Source: Caldalkalibacillus mannanilyticus JCM 10596 (GTDB taxonomy: Bacteria > Bacillota > Bacilli > Caldalkalibacillales > JCM-10596). From it: a stretch of DNA of 64,000 nucleotides. The notes beneath the pieces are model-generated. The model had not been told where the DNA came from. It searched no databases and saw only the letters and a list, made by a program, of their open reading frames with translations. Of the stretch, positions 1-9,515 are shown in pieces; within the stretch, counting starts at the first letter, position 1; the number at the start of each line of letters is the position of its first letter. Position numbers and translations under genes: made by a program. The DNA lies in the NCBI RefSeq assembly GCF_000615945.1, contig NZ_BAMO01000001.1:62001-126000 (forward strand). Reading direction: 5' to 3'.

Positions 1-1
1 T

Positions 2-475
2 ATTACAAACCCAACTGTCAATTCGTATAAGCGTTTGGTTCCAGGCTATGAAGCTCCTTGTTATGTGGCATGGTCAGCTAAAAATAGAAGTCCACTTGTC
101 CGTATTCCTGCTTCAAGAGGATTAAGCACCCGGATTGAACTGCGTAATCCTGATCCAGCAGCTAATCCTTATCTAGCTCTAGCTGTTATGCTAGCAGCCG
201 GTTTAGATGGGATTAAACATAAGCTTTCGTTAGTACCGCCAACAAATCAAAATATTTATACCATGGATGAAGAAGAGAGAATCGAAAAAAGCATCGAAAG
301 CCTTCCTTCGACATTAAAAGAAGCGTTGCTAGAGCTGCAATCTAATGAGGTCATGAGCCAGGCTCTGGGAGAGCATGCTCTGCTGCACTTCATTGAGGCG
401 AAGGAAATTGAGTGGGATATGTTCCGTACGCAAGTACATCCTTGGGAAAGAGATCAGTATTTATCGCTCTACTAA
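2..475 (+). CDS. glnA: Glutamine synthetase, C-terminal part (5' truncated by window edge)
   Basis: The frame is open from base 2 and ends at the TAA at 473-475. It reads [19 protein letters not shown], then [12 protein letters not shown], then [18 protein letters not shown], which are the ATP/glutamate-binding signatures of the GS catalytic barrel. Glutamine synthetase makes glutamine from glutamate, ammonia and ATP in the cytosol. About 157 C-terminal residues are visible of the roughly 444 usual for GSI-alpha. In Bacillus, feedback-inhibited GS of this type sequesters TnrA; a TnrA box and a tnrA gene lie in this window, so the context suits that circuit. Whether glnR precedes it cannot be seen. 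Confidence 0.97.
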   Translation: MTNPTVNSYKRLVPGYEAPCYVAWSAKNRSPLVRIPASRGLSTRIELRNPDPAANPYLALAVMLAAGLDGIKHKLSLVPPTNQNIYTMDEEERIEKSIESLPSTLKEALLELQSNEVMSQALGEHALLHFIEAKEIEWDMFRTQVHPWERDQYLSLY

Positions 476-517
476 TAGACACTATAGAATGAAAGAGAAA
501 AAAATATAATTAATGAT

Positions 518-562
518 GGCAACAAACATGACATATCTGCGTCGTGCTTGTTGCCTTTTTTA
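518..562 (+). terminator. Rho-independent terminator after glnA
   Basis: An 11-bp stem with one mismatch (518-528 pairing with 545-555) is followed directly by a T-run at 556-560. It separates glnA from the nas operon. Confidence 0.8.
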
Positions 563-583
563 TGTCATTTTTCCAAATTTTAT

Positions 584-635
584 TGTTAGATTACTTGACA
601 AAACATCACATTAAAGCGCTAAAAGATGAAATAAT
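584..635 (+). promoter_or_regulatory. TnrA box and -10-like element upstream of the nas operon
   Basis: Bases 584-600 read TGTTAGATTACTTGACA, which fits the TnrA/GlnR consensus TGTNA-N7-TNACA exactly. An AATAAT hexamer at 630-635 (one change from TATAAT) is centred about 40 bp downstream of the box centre. That is the spacing expected for TnrA-activated promoters, whose box is centred near -50. No good -35 is needed or seen at the matching position. Seen: the box and hexamer. Inferred: activation by TnrA. Confidence 0.75.
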
Positions 636-706
636 CAATGTATTCAAAAAGAGAAACCAGAAGAGAGAAATGGAGATCAATGAATCGCGAAGAAGGAGTG
701 GAAGGG

Positions 707-2226
707 ATGAAGGTTTCAGAATTATTTGCTTTTAGGAATGAGCAAATTAAAATGCTCCACCTAACAATGATTGCTTTTTTTATTTCATTTTTTACATGGT
801 TTAATATGGCTCCCTTAGCCACAACGATGGTCCAATCAAGTGCTTGGTTAACCAAGCAGCATATGGCTGCCCTCGCTATATTGAACGTGGCATTAACGAT
901 ACCAGCTCGAATCATCATAGGTATGCTTCTTGACAAATATGGTCCTAGAATTGTGTTTTCGAGCTTGTTAATTGTGATGTCTATTCCAACGTTTATCTTT
1001 GCCTTTGGAGATAGCTGGAGCCAATTAGCTATCTCTAGGCTGATTTTGAGTAGCATTGGGGCTAGTTTCGTGATAGGGATTCGCTTGGTGGCAGAGTGGT
1101 TTCCGCCGAAAAGTGTTGGCTTTGCCGAAGCGTTTTACGCTGGATGGGGGAACTTTGGTTCGGCAGCAGCAGCAATGCTCTTGCCTTGGCTGGGCTTAAA
1201 CCTGTTTGCAGGACCTGACGGCTGGAGATATGCGATTGCTTTTACTGGACTGATTTGCCTGCTTTATGGGCTGCTCTATTATGCTTTAGTGAAGGATACA
1301 CCCGATGGTAAGGTTTATCAGAGACCGCGGAAGATTGTGGCAATGGAAGTGAGTTCGTGGGGAGATATGATTCAGCTTATTTTATGGACCATTCCTCTTG
1401 TAGGAGCCTTAGGGGTGACCTGTTGGAGGTTACATGGACTTGGCTTTATCTCTGAAACCACTTTATATCTTACCTATGCAGGGCTCGCACTCTTGCTTTG
1501 TTACCAAATTGCTAGAATTCTAGAGGTGAATATCCCTATTCTACGTAAGGGAGTCCCAGAGGATGATCGATATAAATTTAGAAATGTAGGAGCATTAAAT
1601 TCAACGTATTTTGCTAACTTTGGTGCTGAACTAGCCATTGTGTCTATGCTTCCCGCCTTCTTTCAAATGATTTTTTCTCTCAGCCCTACTTCAGCAGGAT
1701 TAATTGCCGCTTCTTTCGCCTTTGTTAATTTGATTGCCCGTCCGATGGAGGATGGTTATCGGATCGAATGGGGAGTCGGAAAAAAATCATGTTGATCTAT
1801 ATGATAGGAATCAGCTTAGGCTTGCTGACTATGGGGTTTATTAACTCAGAATGGCCGATTTATCTGGCGGTTGCTGTGACCATTCTGACCTCTATCTTTG
1901 TTCAAGGTGCAGAAGGAGCTACTTTCGCCATTGTGCCGATGATCAAGAAAAGAATCACAGGACAAATTGCAGGGATGGCTGGTGCCTATGGGAATGTCGG
2001 AGCAGTTGTCTATCTGACCTTATATACCATGGTTACACCGCAACAATTCTTTTTCATTCTAGCGACAGGAGCTTTTACAAGTTTTCTGATCTGTTGGCTC
2101 ATGCTAGAAGAACCAAAGAATGCTTTCTCTGAAGAATATCAGCTTTCATCAGTAGATTTAGAACAAATTGAAGAATCGAATCAGTCTGACCTAGAAAAGG
2201 GTCAACGAAAGAGAAAATTTGCTTAA
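707..2226 (+). pseudogene. nasA: Nitrate/nitrite MFS transporter NasA/NarK type, interrupted by one frameshift
   Basis: Twelve-segment major facilitator that would import nitrate (or exchange nitrite) for the assimilatory enzymes encoded downstream. The ATG at 707 has an AAGGAG at 693-698 and begins MKVSELFAFRNEQIKML; upstream ATGs lack a ribosome site. The nitrate signatures FFISFFTWFNMAPL and GWGNFGSAAAAMLLP are visible. The frame is lost near 1747, where the family motif needs RPMGGWLSDRMGSRKK. Adding one G to the GG at 1747-1748 restores exactly this reading, and the rest (GAEGATFAIVP, GAYGNVGAVVYLT) continues in the new frame to 2226. The repaired protein is about 506 residues. The break is probably a sequencing deletion. 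Confidence 0.9.
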
Positions 2227-2245
2227 CACAGGGGAGGAAGAAACG

Positions 2246-4666
2246 ATGAACAAAAAGAAGCTTGTGATGATAGGAAATGGAATGGCAGGGGTAAGTGCAA
2301 TTGAACATATTTTGAAGCTGGCACCTCAGAAATTTGAGATTACGATATTTGGTTCAGAGCCTCACCCTAACTATAATCGAATCATGCTTTCTGCGGTTTT
2401 AGCTGGAGATACAACCGTAGATGATATCGTTATGAACAGCTTTGAATGGTATGAAGAAAATAATATCACACTGTATACAGGACACACGATCACTCATATT
2501 GATACTGAAAAGCAAACGGTGAAAAGTGATCAAGGAGTCACTGTTGCCTATGATGAACTGATCATCGCGACGGGCTCCAATCCCTTCATGCTTCCATTGC
2601 CTGGAGCAGATAAAGAGGGAGTCATTGCCTTTAGGAATATACAAGATTGCGAAACGATGATAGAAGCAGCTAAAAAGTATAGCAAGGCTGTGGTGATTGG
2701 CGGAGGGCTACTTGGAATTGAAGCTGCTCGGGGTTTTATTAATTTAGGGATGAAAGTAGATGTCGTTCATATTTTTGATTATGTGATGGAGAGACAGCTA
2801 GATCAGCCAGCTTCAGCTCTACTGCGAGAGGCATTGGAAGAGCAAGGAATGAACTTTTTATTAAAAAAAGAATCGGCAGAGATTCTTGGAGATACAAGAG
2901 TGAAGGGACTTCGGTTCAAGGATGGAACCGAAACGGAAGCGGATCTCATTGTCATGGCAGTAGGAATTAGACCGAATGTTGAATTAGCAAAAGCAAGCGG
3001 CATCCATGTTGAACGAGGAATTGTAGTGAATGACTATATGGAAACAAACATCCCGCACGTTTATTCAGTTGGAGAATGTGCAGAGCATCGTGGTATTGTC
3101 TATGGTTTAGTAGCTCCTCTATACGAACAAGGTGCTGTCTTAGCCAAACGCATTGTGGGTGTAGATACTTCACCTTATGAAGGGTCTGTGGTGTATACCA
3201 AGCTCAAGGTTTCAGGAGTGGACGTCTTTTCTGCTGGTGAATTTGTAGATGGAGAGGGGACAAAAGCCATTCGTATCCACGATGATTTTTCTGGAATTTA
3301 TAAAAAGGTCGTGGTGAAGGAGAACAAAATCATTGGTGCAGTACTTTTCGGGGATACGTCAGATGGAACACGCTTGATGAAGCTCATTCGGGACGAAACA
3401 GATATTTCTGAGTTTGATAAAACGGCTATCTTATCTGAACCAGGAGGAGCCAATCACTCAGCTGGTGCTGGTGTCGCCCAAATGGCTGATGATGAAATCA
3501 TTTGTGGTTGTAATGGTGTAAGCAAAGGGACGATTTGTGCCGCAATTAAAGAGCAGGGCTTAACAAGCGTTGAAGAAATAAAAAACTGCACCTCAGCTTC
3601 CAGGTCCTGTGGTGGCTGTAAGCCTCTCGTTAGTGAGTTGCTCGCTTATACTCTAGGTGAGGAATACGATCAAGCCGCATCCAAGGAAACGATTTGCAAT
3701 TGTACGGACTTAGCTCATGAGGAAGTTGTAGAAGCCATTCGTGAGAAAGGATTGACTCATGTGCGTGAAGTGATGTCCGTGCTGAACTGGAAAACAGAAG
3801 AAGGATGTTCGAAGTGTAGACCTGCCCTTAACTACTATTTAGGGATGGTACATCCCGTTCAATATTCTGATGACGATACTTCTCGCTTTGTAAATGAACG
3901 GATGCACGCCAATATTCAAAAGGATGGGACGTATTCTGTGGTTCCACGAATCTATGGTGGTGTAACCACAGCAGAGGATCTCAAGAAGATTGCTGATGTA
4001 GCTGTAAAATATAATGTTCCTACTGTGAAATTGACAGGAGGTCAAAGAATTGACCTTTTGGGAGTGAAGAAAGAGGATCTTGTCCCTATGTGGGAGGATT
4101 TGGATATGCCTTCAGGCTATGCTTACGGAAAAGCATTGCGCACAGTAAAAACATGTGTAGGAGAAACCTATTGTCGGTTTGGAACGGCAGATTCGATGGG
4201 GATGGGGATCCGTCTGGAAAAGAGATTCGAGGGACTTAATACTCCGCACAAAGTGAAAATGGCGGTGTCAGCTTGTCCGAGAAACTGCGCGGAATCGGGA
4301 ATCAAGGACTTTGGTGTAGTTGCTATTGATGGAGGCTGGGAGCTTTATGTCGGTGGAAACGGCGGAATTAAAGTTCGTGTGGGCGACCTACTAGCAACGG
4401 TAAAAACAGAAGATGAAGTCGTCGAATATGCCGAAGCCTTTCTGCAATATTACCGTGAAACAGCTAAGTATCTAGAGAGAACCTCTCATTGGTTAGAGAG
4501 AGTAGGACTTCCACATGTACAAAAGGTATTAGAGGATGAAGATACTCGTCAAGCTCTAAGAGCAAGAATGGATGAAGCCTTATCCATTCATCAGGATCCA
4601 TGGAAGGAAGCTGTAGAAAACTCAGAGATTAGAAAGAATTTATATGAAGTGATTGAAGTTGTCTAA
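2246..4666 (+). CDS. nasD: Assimilatory nitrite reductase [NAD(P)H], large subunit
   Basis: Reduces nitrite to ammonium with NAD(P)H electrons in the cytosol. The ATG at 2246 follows GGGGAGGAAG; 806 residues, as in Bacillus NasD/NirB. Order: FAD-binding GNGMAG near residue 11; NADH-binding VVIGGGLLGIEAARG near 150-163; a BFD-like [2Fe-2S] module with C420, C422, C455 and C458; a second BFD-like cysteine set near 485-540; then the siroheme/[4Fe-4S] module with C637-x5-C643 and C677-x3-C681 (TCVGETYCRFG, SACPRNCAES). All ligands are present and the gene is intact. It lies 20 bp after the transporter and 27 bp before nasE. Confidence 0.97.
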   Translation: MNKKKLVMIGNGMAGVSAIEHILKLAPQKFEITIFGSEPHPNYNRIMLSAVLAGDTTVDDIVMNSFEWYEENNITLYTGHTITHIDTEKQTVKSDQGVTVAYDELIIATGSNPFMLPLPGADKEGVIAFRNIQDCETMIEAAKKYSKAVVIGGGLLGIEAARGFINLGMKVDVVHIFDYVMERQLDQPASALLREALEEQGMNFLLKKESAEILGDTRVKGLRFKDGTETEADLIVMAVGIRPNVELAKASGIHVERGIVVNDYMETNIPHVYSVGECAEHRGIVYGLVAPLYEQGAVLAKRIVGVDTSPYEGSVVYTKLKVSGVDVFSAGEFVDGEGTKAIRIHDDFSGIYKKVVVKENKIIGAVLFGDTSDGTRLMKLIRDETDISEFDKTAILSEPGGANHSAGAGVAQMADDEIICGCNGVSKGTICAAIKEQGLTSVEEIKNCTSASRSCGGCKPLVSELLAYTLGEEYDQAASKETICNCTDLAHEEVVEAIREKGLTHVREVMSVLNWKTEEGCSKCRPALNYYLGMVHPVQYSDDDTSRFVNERMHANIQKDGTYSVVPRIYGGVTTAEDLKKIADVAVKYNVPTVKLTGGQRIDLLGVKKEDLVPMWEDLDMPSGYAYGKALRTVKTCVGETYCRFGTADSMGMGIRLEKRFEGLNTPHKVKMAVSACPRNCAESGIKDFGVVAIDGGWELYVGGNGGIKVRVGDLLATVKTEDEVVEYAEAFLQYYRETAKYLERTSHWLERVGLPHVQKVLEDEDTRQALRARMDEALSIHQDPWKEAVENSEIRKNLYEVIEVV

Positions 4667-4693
4667 GCTAGATAGTGGAGAGGAGAAAAAGAG

Positions 4694-5044
4694 ATGAAAC
4701 TGATTGTTAAAGAGAAAGTATATACGCAAGTCGCTTCCTTAGAGGATATTAAGATGAATACTGGAAAGACGTTACGCTATAAAGGATTGGAGCTCGCTTT
4801 ATTTAGGCTGGGGGATAACACAGTGAAAGCGATCGAAAATCGCTGTCCTCATAGAGGAGGAGTATTAGCAGAAGGGATTGTGAGTGGAGAATATGTGTTT
4901 TGCCCGCTTCATGATTGGAAAATTGACCTTAATGCTGGAGAGGTGCAAGCTCCAGACCGTGGCTGTGTCAAGACATATCCAGTTCGTATTCAAGATGGGC
5001 AAATCTATCTTTTATTGCCGCATCCGGATGACCTTGTGAGCTGA
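4694..5044 (+). CDS. nasE: Nitrite reductase small subunit, Rieske [2Fe-2S] protein
   Basis: Small partner of the nitrite reductase large subunit encoded just upstream. It has 116 residues with the Rieske ligands C51-P-H53 (NRCPHRGG) and C70-x2-H73 (VFCPLHDWK), followed by the typical tail VKTYPVRIQDGQIYLLL. The ATG at 4694 is preceded by GGAGAGGAG. The next gene starts five bases after its stop, so the two are probably translated from one message. Family identification is firm; the exact electron path in this organism is not shown by sequence. Confidence 0.95.
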   Translation: MKLIVKEKVYTQVASLEDIKMNTGKTLRYKGLELALFRLGDNTVKAIENRCPHRGGVLAEGIVSGEYVFCPLHDWKIDLNAGEVQAPDRGCVKTYPVRIQDGQIYLLLPHPDDLVS

Positions 5045-5049
5045 AATCT

Positions 5050-7129
5050 ATGAAAACCTCTCATTGTTGTTTTTGTAGCATGCAGTGCGGAATTGAATTA
5101 CATCCTCAAGCAGAAGAGGGGACCTATAAAATCAAACCTAGCTCAAGCTTTCTGGTTGCCACTGGAAGATTGTGTCAAAAGGGCTTAAATTCCTTAGAGC
5201 ATACGATTCATGTTGAACGTCTGCACACCCCTTTTAAAAAAGAAAAAGGGAAAGAACAAGTGTGGGAGAAGGAGTCATGGCAAGCCTCCTTCTCTCAGAT
5301 TTCAGGCAGAATAACAGAGCTTCAAGAAAAGCATGGAACGATGCGATCGCTGTTTTTGGAGGAGGATCGTTAACGAATGAAACCTGTTATTTACTAGGTA
5401 AATTCGCTAGACTTGCTTTAGGGACTAGATATATCGACTATAATGGTCGATACTGCATGTCATCTGCTGCGGCTGCCTCCAATCAGGCATTCGGTATCGA
5501 TCGAGCTTGAATATGCCCCTATCCAATATTCCTGATGCCGATTATATTATTCTAGCAGGAACGAATGTGGCTGAATGTCAGCCGACGATGATGCCTTATT
5601 TATTAGAAGCGAAAAAAAAGGGAGCTACAATCGTCTGTATTGATCCAAGGCAAACCCTCACCTCTAAGGTGGCAGATATTCAAGTTCGACTTCGTCCTGG
5701 ATTTGACTCGGTTTTTGTCAATGGGCTCCTTCATGTTATTCTAGCTGAGAATCTGCAAGACAAAGAGTTTATAGAACAGCGCACCACTGGAATGAAGGAA
5801 CTGGAAAGAGTTGTCCAAGATTATCCTCCTGAACGAGTAGAGGAACTTACTGGAGTATTAGCTGCTGTAACGAGGACGATTGCTCGCGGCTTTGCTCAAG
5901 CAAAAAGAGGTATTGTACTGACAGCACGGGGGATAGAACAACAAATCAATGGTGTTGAAAATACGCTGAATTATATCAATCTTGCCCTTATCACTGGAAA
6001 GGTAGGGAAAAAGGGATGTGGTTTTGGTAGCATAACAGGACAAGCCAACGGACAAGGAGGACGTGAACATGGACAAAAAGCTGATCAATTGCCAGGCTAT
6101 CGTTCGATTGAAGACCCTGAGGCGAGAGAATATGTAGCGAATATTTGGGGAGTTAGTGAGAAGGAGATCCCCCGAAAAGGGGTTTCTGCCTATGAATTGT
6201 TTCAAAAGATCGAACAAGGGAAGATTAAAGGCTTACTCTTATTTGGCTCCAATCCGATTGTATCCAGTCCCAATAGTGCATTGATTCGTCGTGCTTTAGA
6301 AAAATTGGAGCTTTTCGTTGTCGTCGATCTGTTTCAAACGGAAACGGCTCAGTATGCGGAATGGCTGCTGCCAAGTGCTTCTTTTCTAGAAACCGAAGGG
6401 ACATTAACAAACCTTGAGGGAAGAGTATTTCATCGCCCTATGGCTTTGCCTTTGCCGGGAGAATGTAAAACGGATATCGAAATTATGTGTGAATTAGCGG
6501 AGCACCTAGGAAAGGGAGCTTATTTTAAATATGAAACAGTTGAAGAGATATTTGATGAATTGTGTCTAGCCTCGAAGGGAGGAAAGGCAGACTATAGTGC
6601 GATGAACTATACGAAGTTAAAAGAAAGAAAGGGACTCTTCTGGCCTTGCACTGACGAGGGGGACGCGGGAATTGAGCTTATGTTCACAGACGGATTTTAT
6701 CATCCTGACAAAAAAGCAGTGATTAAACCAATTGAACCTAAGTATCCTGCTGAGCCTACAACCATGGAATATCCCTATGTTCTAACCACCGGAAGATTAG
6801 GGAATCATTATTTAAGTGGAAGTCAGACTCGCAGAACCATGGCATTAAATAAAAAAGCTCCTGTTCCATTAGCTGAGATCCATCCTTGGTTGGCGAAAAA
6901 AATTGGACTAAAGCTACATGAACAAATTAAATTGAGCAGTAGAAGAGGGAGTATTCTATTACATGTCAAAATCACAGAAAGTATCCATCCCCGAGTGATT
7001 TTTGTCCCCTTTCATTGGGGCGACGAACTCTCTATTAATCAGTTGACGATAGATCAACTTGATCCTACGAGCAGAATGCCAGAATTTAAACTCTGTGCTG
7101 TACAGGTCGAAGCTCAAAATACAAGATGA
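5050..7129 (+). pseudogene. nasC: Assimilatory nitrate reductase catalytic (molybdopterin) subunit, interrupted by two frameshifts
   Basis: Bis-MGD molybdoenzyme that reduces nitrate to nitrite. The N-terminus carries a [4Fe-4S] set C6-x2-C9-x3-C13-x28-C42 (CCFCSMQC, GRLCQKG). Later come GQANGQGGREHGQKADQLPG, LLLFGSNPIVSSPN, and the C-terminal dinucleotide-binding part with TTGRLGNHYLSGSQTRR. Two breaks: near 5338 the reading [15 protein letters not shown] needs one extra A in GGAAC, and near 5505 the reading [19 protein letters not shown] needs one extra G in CGAGCT. Both repairs restore conserved text, giving about 692 residues. No separate electron-transfer subunit (NasB-like) lies next to it. 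Probable assembly errors. Confidence 0.92.
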
Positions 7130-7172
7130 TAAACAGATCGCTGTATAAAGTAAAGAAAAATAGTTCAAAGTA

Positions 7173-7201
7173 AAGCTCCTCACTTTTGAGGAGCTTTTTT
7201 G
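7173..7201 (+). terminator. Rho-independent terminator closing the nas operon
   Basis: Perfect stem AAGCTCCTCA / TGAGGAGCTT with a short loop, followed by TTTTTT. Confidence 0.9.
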
Positions 7202-7250
7202 TTGGAACGCTAAAAAAATAATGTTAATATTTATAATAGACTATTAAATA

Positions 7251-7532
7251 ATGGAGGTTTCAGTACTGATTAATATAATAAGGTATGTTTGGCTTTTTCT
7301 TTCAGGCAGTGTTGTTCTTCTCTATTCACTCTGGATGACCTGTCCAGAGTTTTGGGAAACGGATTCTCCAACATATAGATGGTATTATTTATTGTTATTT
7401 GTGATCTGGGTAATAGGGGTTACTTTGCAAATGAAAGATCGCACTCGAATGTTAGGAATCAGTATTACTTTGATTCCTATTGTTCCGATTACGTTTCTTC
7501 TAATGCTGTTTGTATTGTCTAAAATACTATAA
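7251..7532 (+). CDS. Small three-helix membrane protein, function unknown
   Basis: 93 residues, not recognised. Three hydrophobic segments (about 10-28, 43-60 and 70-92) with a short loop containing TCPEFWETDSPTYRW between the first two, and basic residues before the third. A TATAAT at 7232-7237 lies just upstream. The start is uncertain: GGAGG at 7253-7257 overlaps the first ATG, so translation may really begin at a non-ATG codon near 7266-7269. It is flanked by terminators on both sides and looks monocistronic. Confidence 0.6.
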   Translation: MEVSVLINIIRYVWLFLSGSVVLLYSLWMTCPEFWETDSPTYRWYYLLLFVIWVIGVTLQMKDRTRMLGISITLIPIVPITFLLMLFVLSKIL

Positions 7533-7588
7533 TTTCAAAGAGCAACCAAAGCAAATGGAACTCTGTTCACGAAGAATTCCAGAGAAAT

Positions 7589-7624
7589 AAAGACCTCCTA
7601 TCGCTTTCAAGCTAGGAGGTCTTA
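7589..7624. terminator. Hairpin terminator between convergent genes
   Basis: Stem AAGACCTCCTA / TAGGAGGTCTT with a 12-base loop. On the minus strand it is followed by a T-rich tract (TTATTTCTCT), so it mainly serves the thioredoxin gene. Confidence 0.7.
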
Positions 7625-7631
7625 TCACTTA

Positions 7632-8120
7632 TTATTGCTTCTTATGATGATTTACCCAATCTATAAAATACTTCTTATCCTCTTCTAGAATCGCTCCTTC
7701 AATCGCATTAGCATCTTTTTCTCCATCTTTGAAGTAGGCAATATGAGGGACACCTTGGATATTGTATTTATCCCAATCAATTGGAAACTCAAGTACGTTA
7801 AATAGTTTCAGATCGATGCCTAACTCCTCTGCCAATGGAACAATCACGGTTGCTGTCATTTGGCAATATTGGCAATCTGACTTGTAAAAATAAACAAACA
7901 TATCTTTTCCGTCTGCGATGGCTTGTTCAAATTGATGAGGTTGAATCTGATTTTGGTAATTAGGGTTATCAAGCTGCTTCAAGGTAAGAGGATGTAAATC
8001 CGTTTTGTTAAATAGCTCTTGGGCTTTTGCCATATGCTTTGCATTGGAAATATGATTGATATAAGCGAATGCACCGAAGAGTAAGACGAGTACAGCAGCA
8101 AAAATAAGTACTTTTTTCAT
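7632..8120 (-). CDS. Membrane-anchored thioredoxin-like protein (CQYC)
   Basis: 162 residues. An N-terminal signal anchor (about 4-22) is followed by an extracytoplasmic thioredoxin fold with the redox pair C83-Q-Y-C86 in YFYKSDCQYCQM and the cis-proline segment GVPHIAYFKDG. It starts at ATG with AAGGAGC upstream. The BdbC-like gene lies 56 bp upstream on the same strand, so the two very likely form an oxidation pair: this protein oxidises or shuffles thiols in secreted proteins and passes electrons to the quinone-linked membrane partner. Direction of the redox flow is inferred from the pairing. Confidence 0.88.
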   Translation of the reverse strand: MKKVLIFAAVLVLLFGAFAYINHISNAKHMAKAQELFNKTDLHPLTLKQLDNPNYQNQIQPHQFEQAIADGKDMFVYFYKSDCQYCQMTATVIVPLAEELGIDLKLFNVLEFPIDWDKYNIQGVPHIAYFKDGEKDANAIEGAILEEDKKYFIDWVNHHKKQ

Positions 8121-8176
8121 AAATTTATAGCTCCTTTTTAATGATTTTTAAAAAATCCATCTGATGGAAGTCTGCT

Positions 8177-8608
8177 TTATTTCTGCGCTTTCCACAGAGC
8201 AATGTGAATGATACTGATAAGAGCAAAGGCGATCAGTGCAAGAAGCGGAATCGTAATGAAGCCAAACCAATCAAGATAATCAATGTTGCATGGGATAATC
8301 GAGCAAGTATCTGCTTTGCTCTGATAATAAGGAAGCTTCTGTTTCATATAGTGGTAAATTGAAATGCTTCCCCCGATGAGAGAGAGCGGCAAGGTGTAGG
8401 CGACAATGGCGTTATTTTTTCTCACGGTAGCTATTCCAAGAATGACGACCAAGGGATACATAAAAATTCTCTGCCACCAGCATAGGTCGCATGGAGGAAA
8501 GCGCATAATTTCTGATAAGTACAAGCTCCCTAAGGTAGCAATTAATGAGATTGCCCATGAGAGAAATAGACCATGTTCTAATAATAACGCACGATTTTTA
8601 CTAGTCAA
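8177..8608 (-). CDS. bdbC: Disulfide bond formation protein, DsbB/BdbC family
   Basis: 143-residue four-helix membrane protein. It has the quinone-proximal pair C40-D-L-C43 in PPCDLCWWQRIFMYP and the second extracytoplasmic pair C102/C107 in ADTCSIIPCN, the two disulfides of DsbB-type oxidases. It reoxidises a thioredoxin-like partner and hands electrons to quinone. Start is TTG with AAGGGG nine bases upstream. The partner gene follows directly. Confidence 0.92.
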   Translation of the reverse strand: MTSKNRALLLEHGLFLSWAISLIATLGSLYLSEIMRFPPCDLCWWQRIFMYPLVVILGIATVRKNNAIVAYTLPLSLIGGSISIYHYMKQKLPYYQSKADTCSIIPCNIDYLDWFGFITIPLLALIAFALISIIHIALWKAQK

Positions 8609-8693
8609 TCATAACATCCCCTTAACTCTAGAGTCGATAAATAACGTTTCAAATACTAATAAGTAGTTTACTAGAGTTATTCTGCTATTTCAA

Positions 8694-8721
8694 ACAAAAA
8701 AAGAGTAAAAATCCTACTCTT
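8694..8721 (-). terminator. Terminator of the tnrA-DUF294-exonuclease operon
   Basis: On the minus strand, stem AAGAGTA / TACTCTT with a seven-base loop is followed by TTTTTG. Confidence 0.8.
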
Positions 8722-8773
8722 CAAGAAATAGACATATCTTTTTGAAAATTCTTACCAACCTTGCCTATTGTAT

Positions 8774-9502
8774 TTACTTTGCCAGAGTTTCGTATACCTC
8801 TCGTAAATTTTGGTATCCCTGATCTTGAAAAAATTGGATATACCTACTCCATAACTGAGCAGTCATATAAGCATCGTGTAAGGCGTGATGTCTGCCATTA
8901 ACTTCTATTCCAAAATGGGTACAGCAGGCTTCTAATGATTTAAGATGAAGGGTTGGTTCAATAATTCGGACAATTAAGGAAGTGTCTACGATTCGCTGTT
9001 GAAATGCTGAACGAGTTAATGCTTTGGTTGCCTGTTTTAGAAAGGATTGCTCATGCATGGAATGGTGTGCGACGAATAAGGAGTCCTTACTAAATTCAAA
9101 AAACTGAGTCAAAGCGGTGGCTAAACTAGGCGCATCGTGTAAATCATCTACCTTAATGCCAGTTAACTCTGTGATCTGGTCGGGAATCGTATCTGTTGAT
9201 TGAACGAGGGAATAATATGTTTCATCATTCACTATGCTTTCTCCATGGACCTTCACAGCTCCAATCGATAAGATTTGATCCCCTTTTTCAGGATAAAAGC
9301 CAGTCGTTTCAAAATCTAGAACCACTGCCTTCAATTGTTTTAAGGGCGTATGTAAAGAATCTTTTTCTCTCATTTCTTTTTGCAGTCTTCTTAGAAAAGA
9401 GAGGTGGTGTGGATTATTCTGATCTTGGACAGAAGCATAAATGTTAGAACCTATTTTTCCTGTCATCTGTTTCATCATTTGAATCATTTGATCAAATCTC
9501 AT
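8774..9502 (-). CDS. 3'-5' exonuclease, DEDDh (DnaQ/epsilon-like)
   Basis: 242 residues. Exonuclease motif I is VLDFETTGF with D63 and E65; the body contains ITELTGIKVDDL and FVAHHSMHEQSF; motif III is H205-x-A-x2-D210 in GRHHALHDAYMTAQLW. These give the two-metal DEDDh active site, so the fold should be catalytic. It has about 57 extra N-terminal residues without a known domain and lacks polymerase parts, so it is a stand-alone nuclease, not the replicative proofreader by context. It lies 13 bp after the DUF294 gene; DUF294-exonuclease pairs are also known in proteobacteria. Confidence 0.9.
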   Translation of the reverse strand: MRFDQMIQMMKQMTGKIGSNIYASVQDQNNPHHLSFLRRLQKEMREKDSLHTPLKQLKAVVLDFETTGFYPEKGDQILSIGAVKVHGESIVNDETYYSLVQSTDTIPDQITELTGIKVDDLHDAPSLATALTQFFEFSKDSLFVAHHSMHEQSFLKQATKALTRSAFQQRIVDTSLIVRIIEPTLHLKSLEACCTHFGIEVNGRHHALHDAYMTAQLWSRYIQFFQDQGYQNLREVYETLAK

Positions 9503-9515
9503 TGGGCTTCACCTT

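Noticed and set aside
619-1056. Minus-strand open frame of 145 residues over the nasA gene
   Set aside because: It lies opposite a clear MFS coding region and has no family features; shadow of the plus-strand codons.
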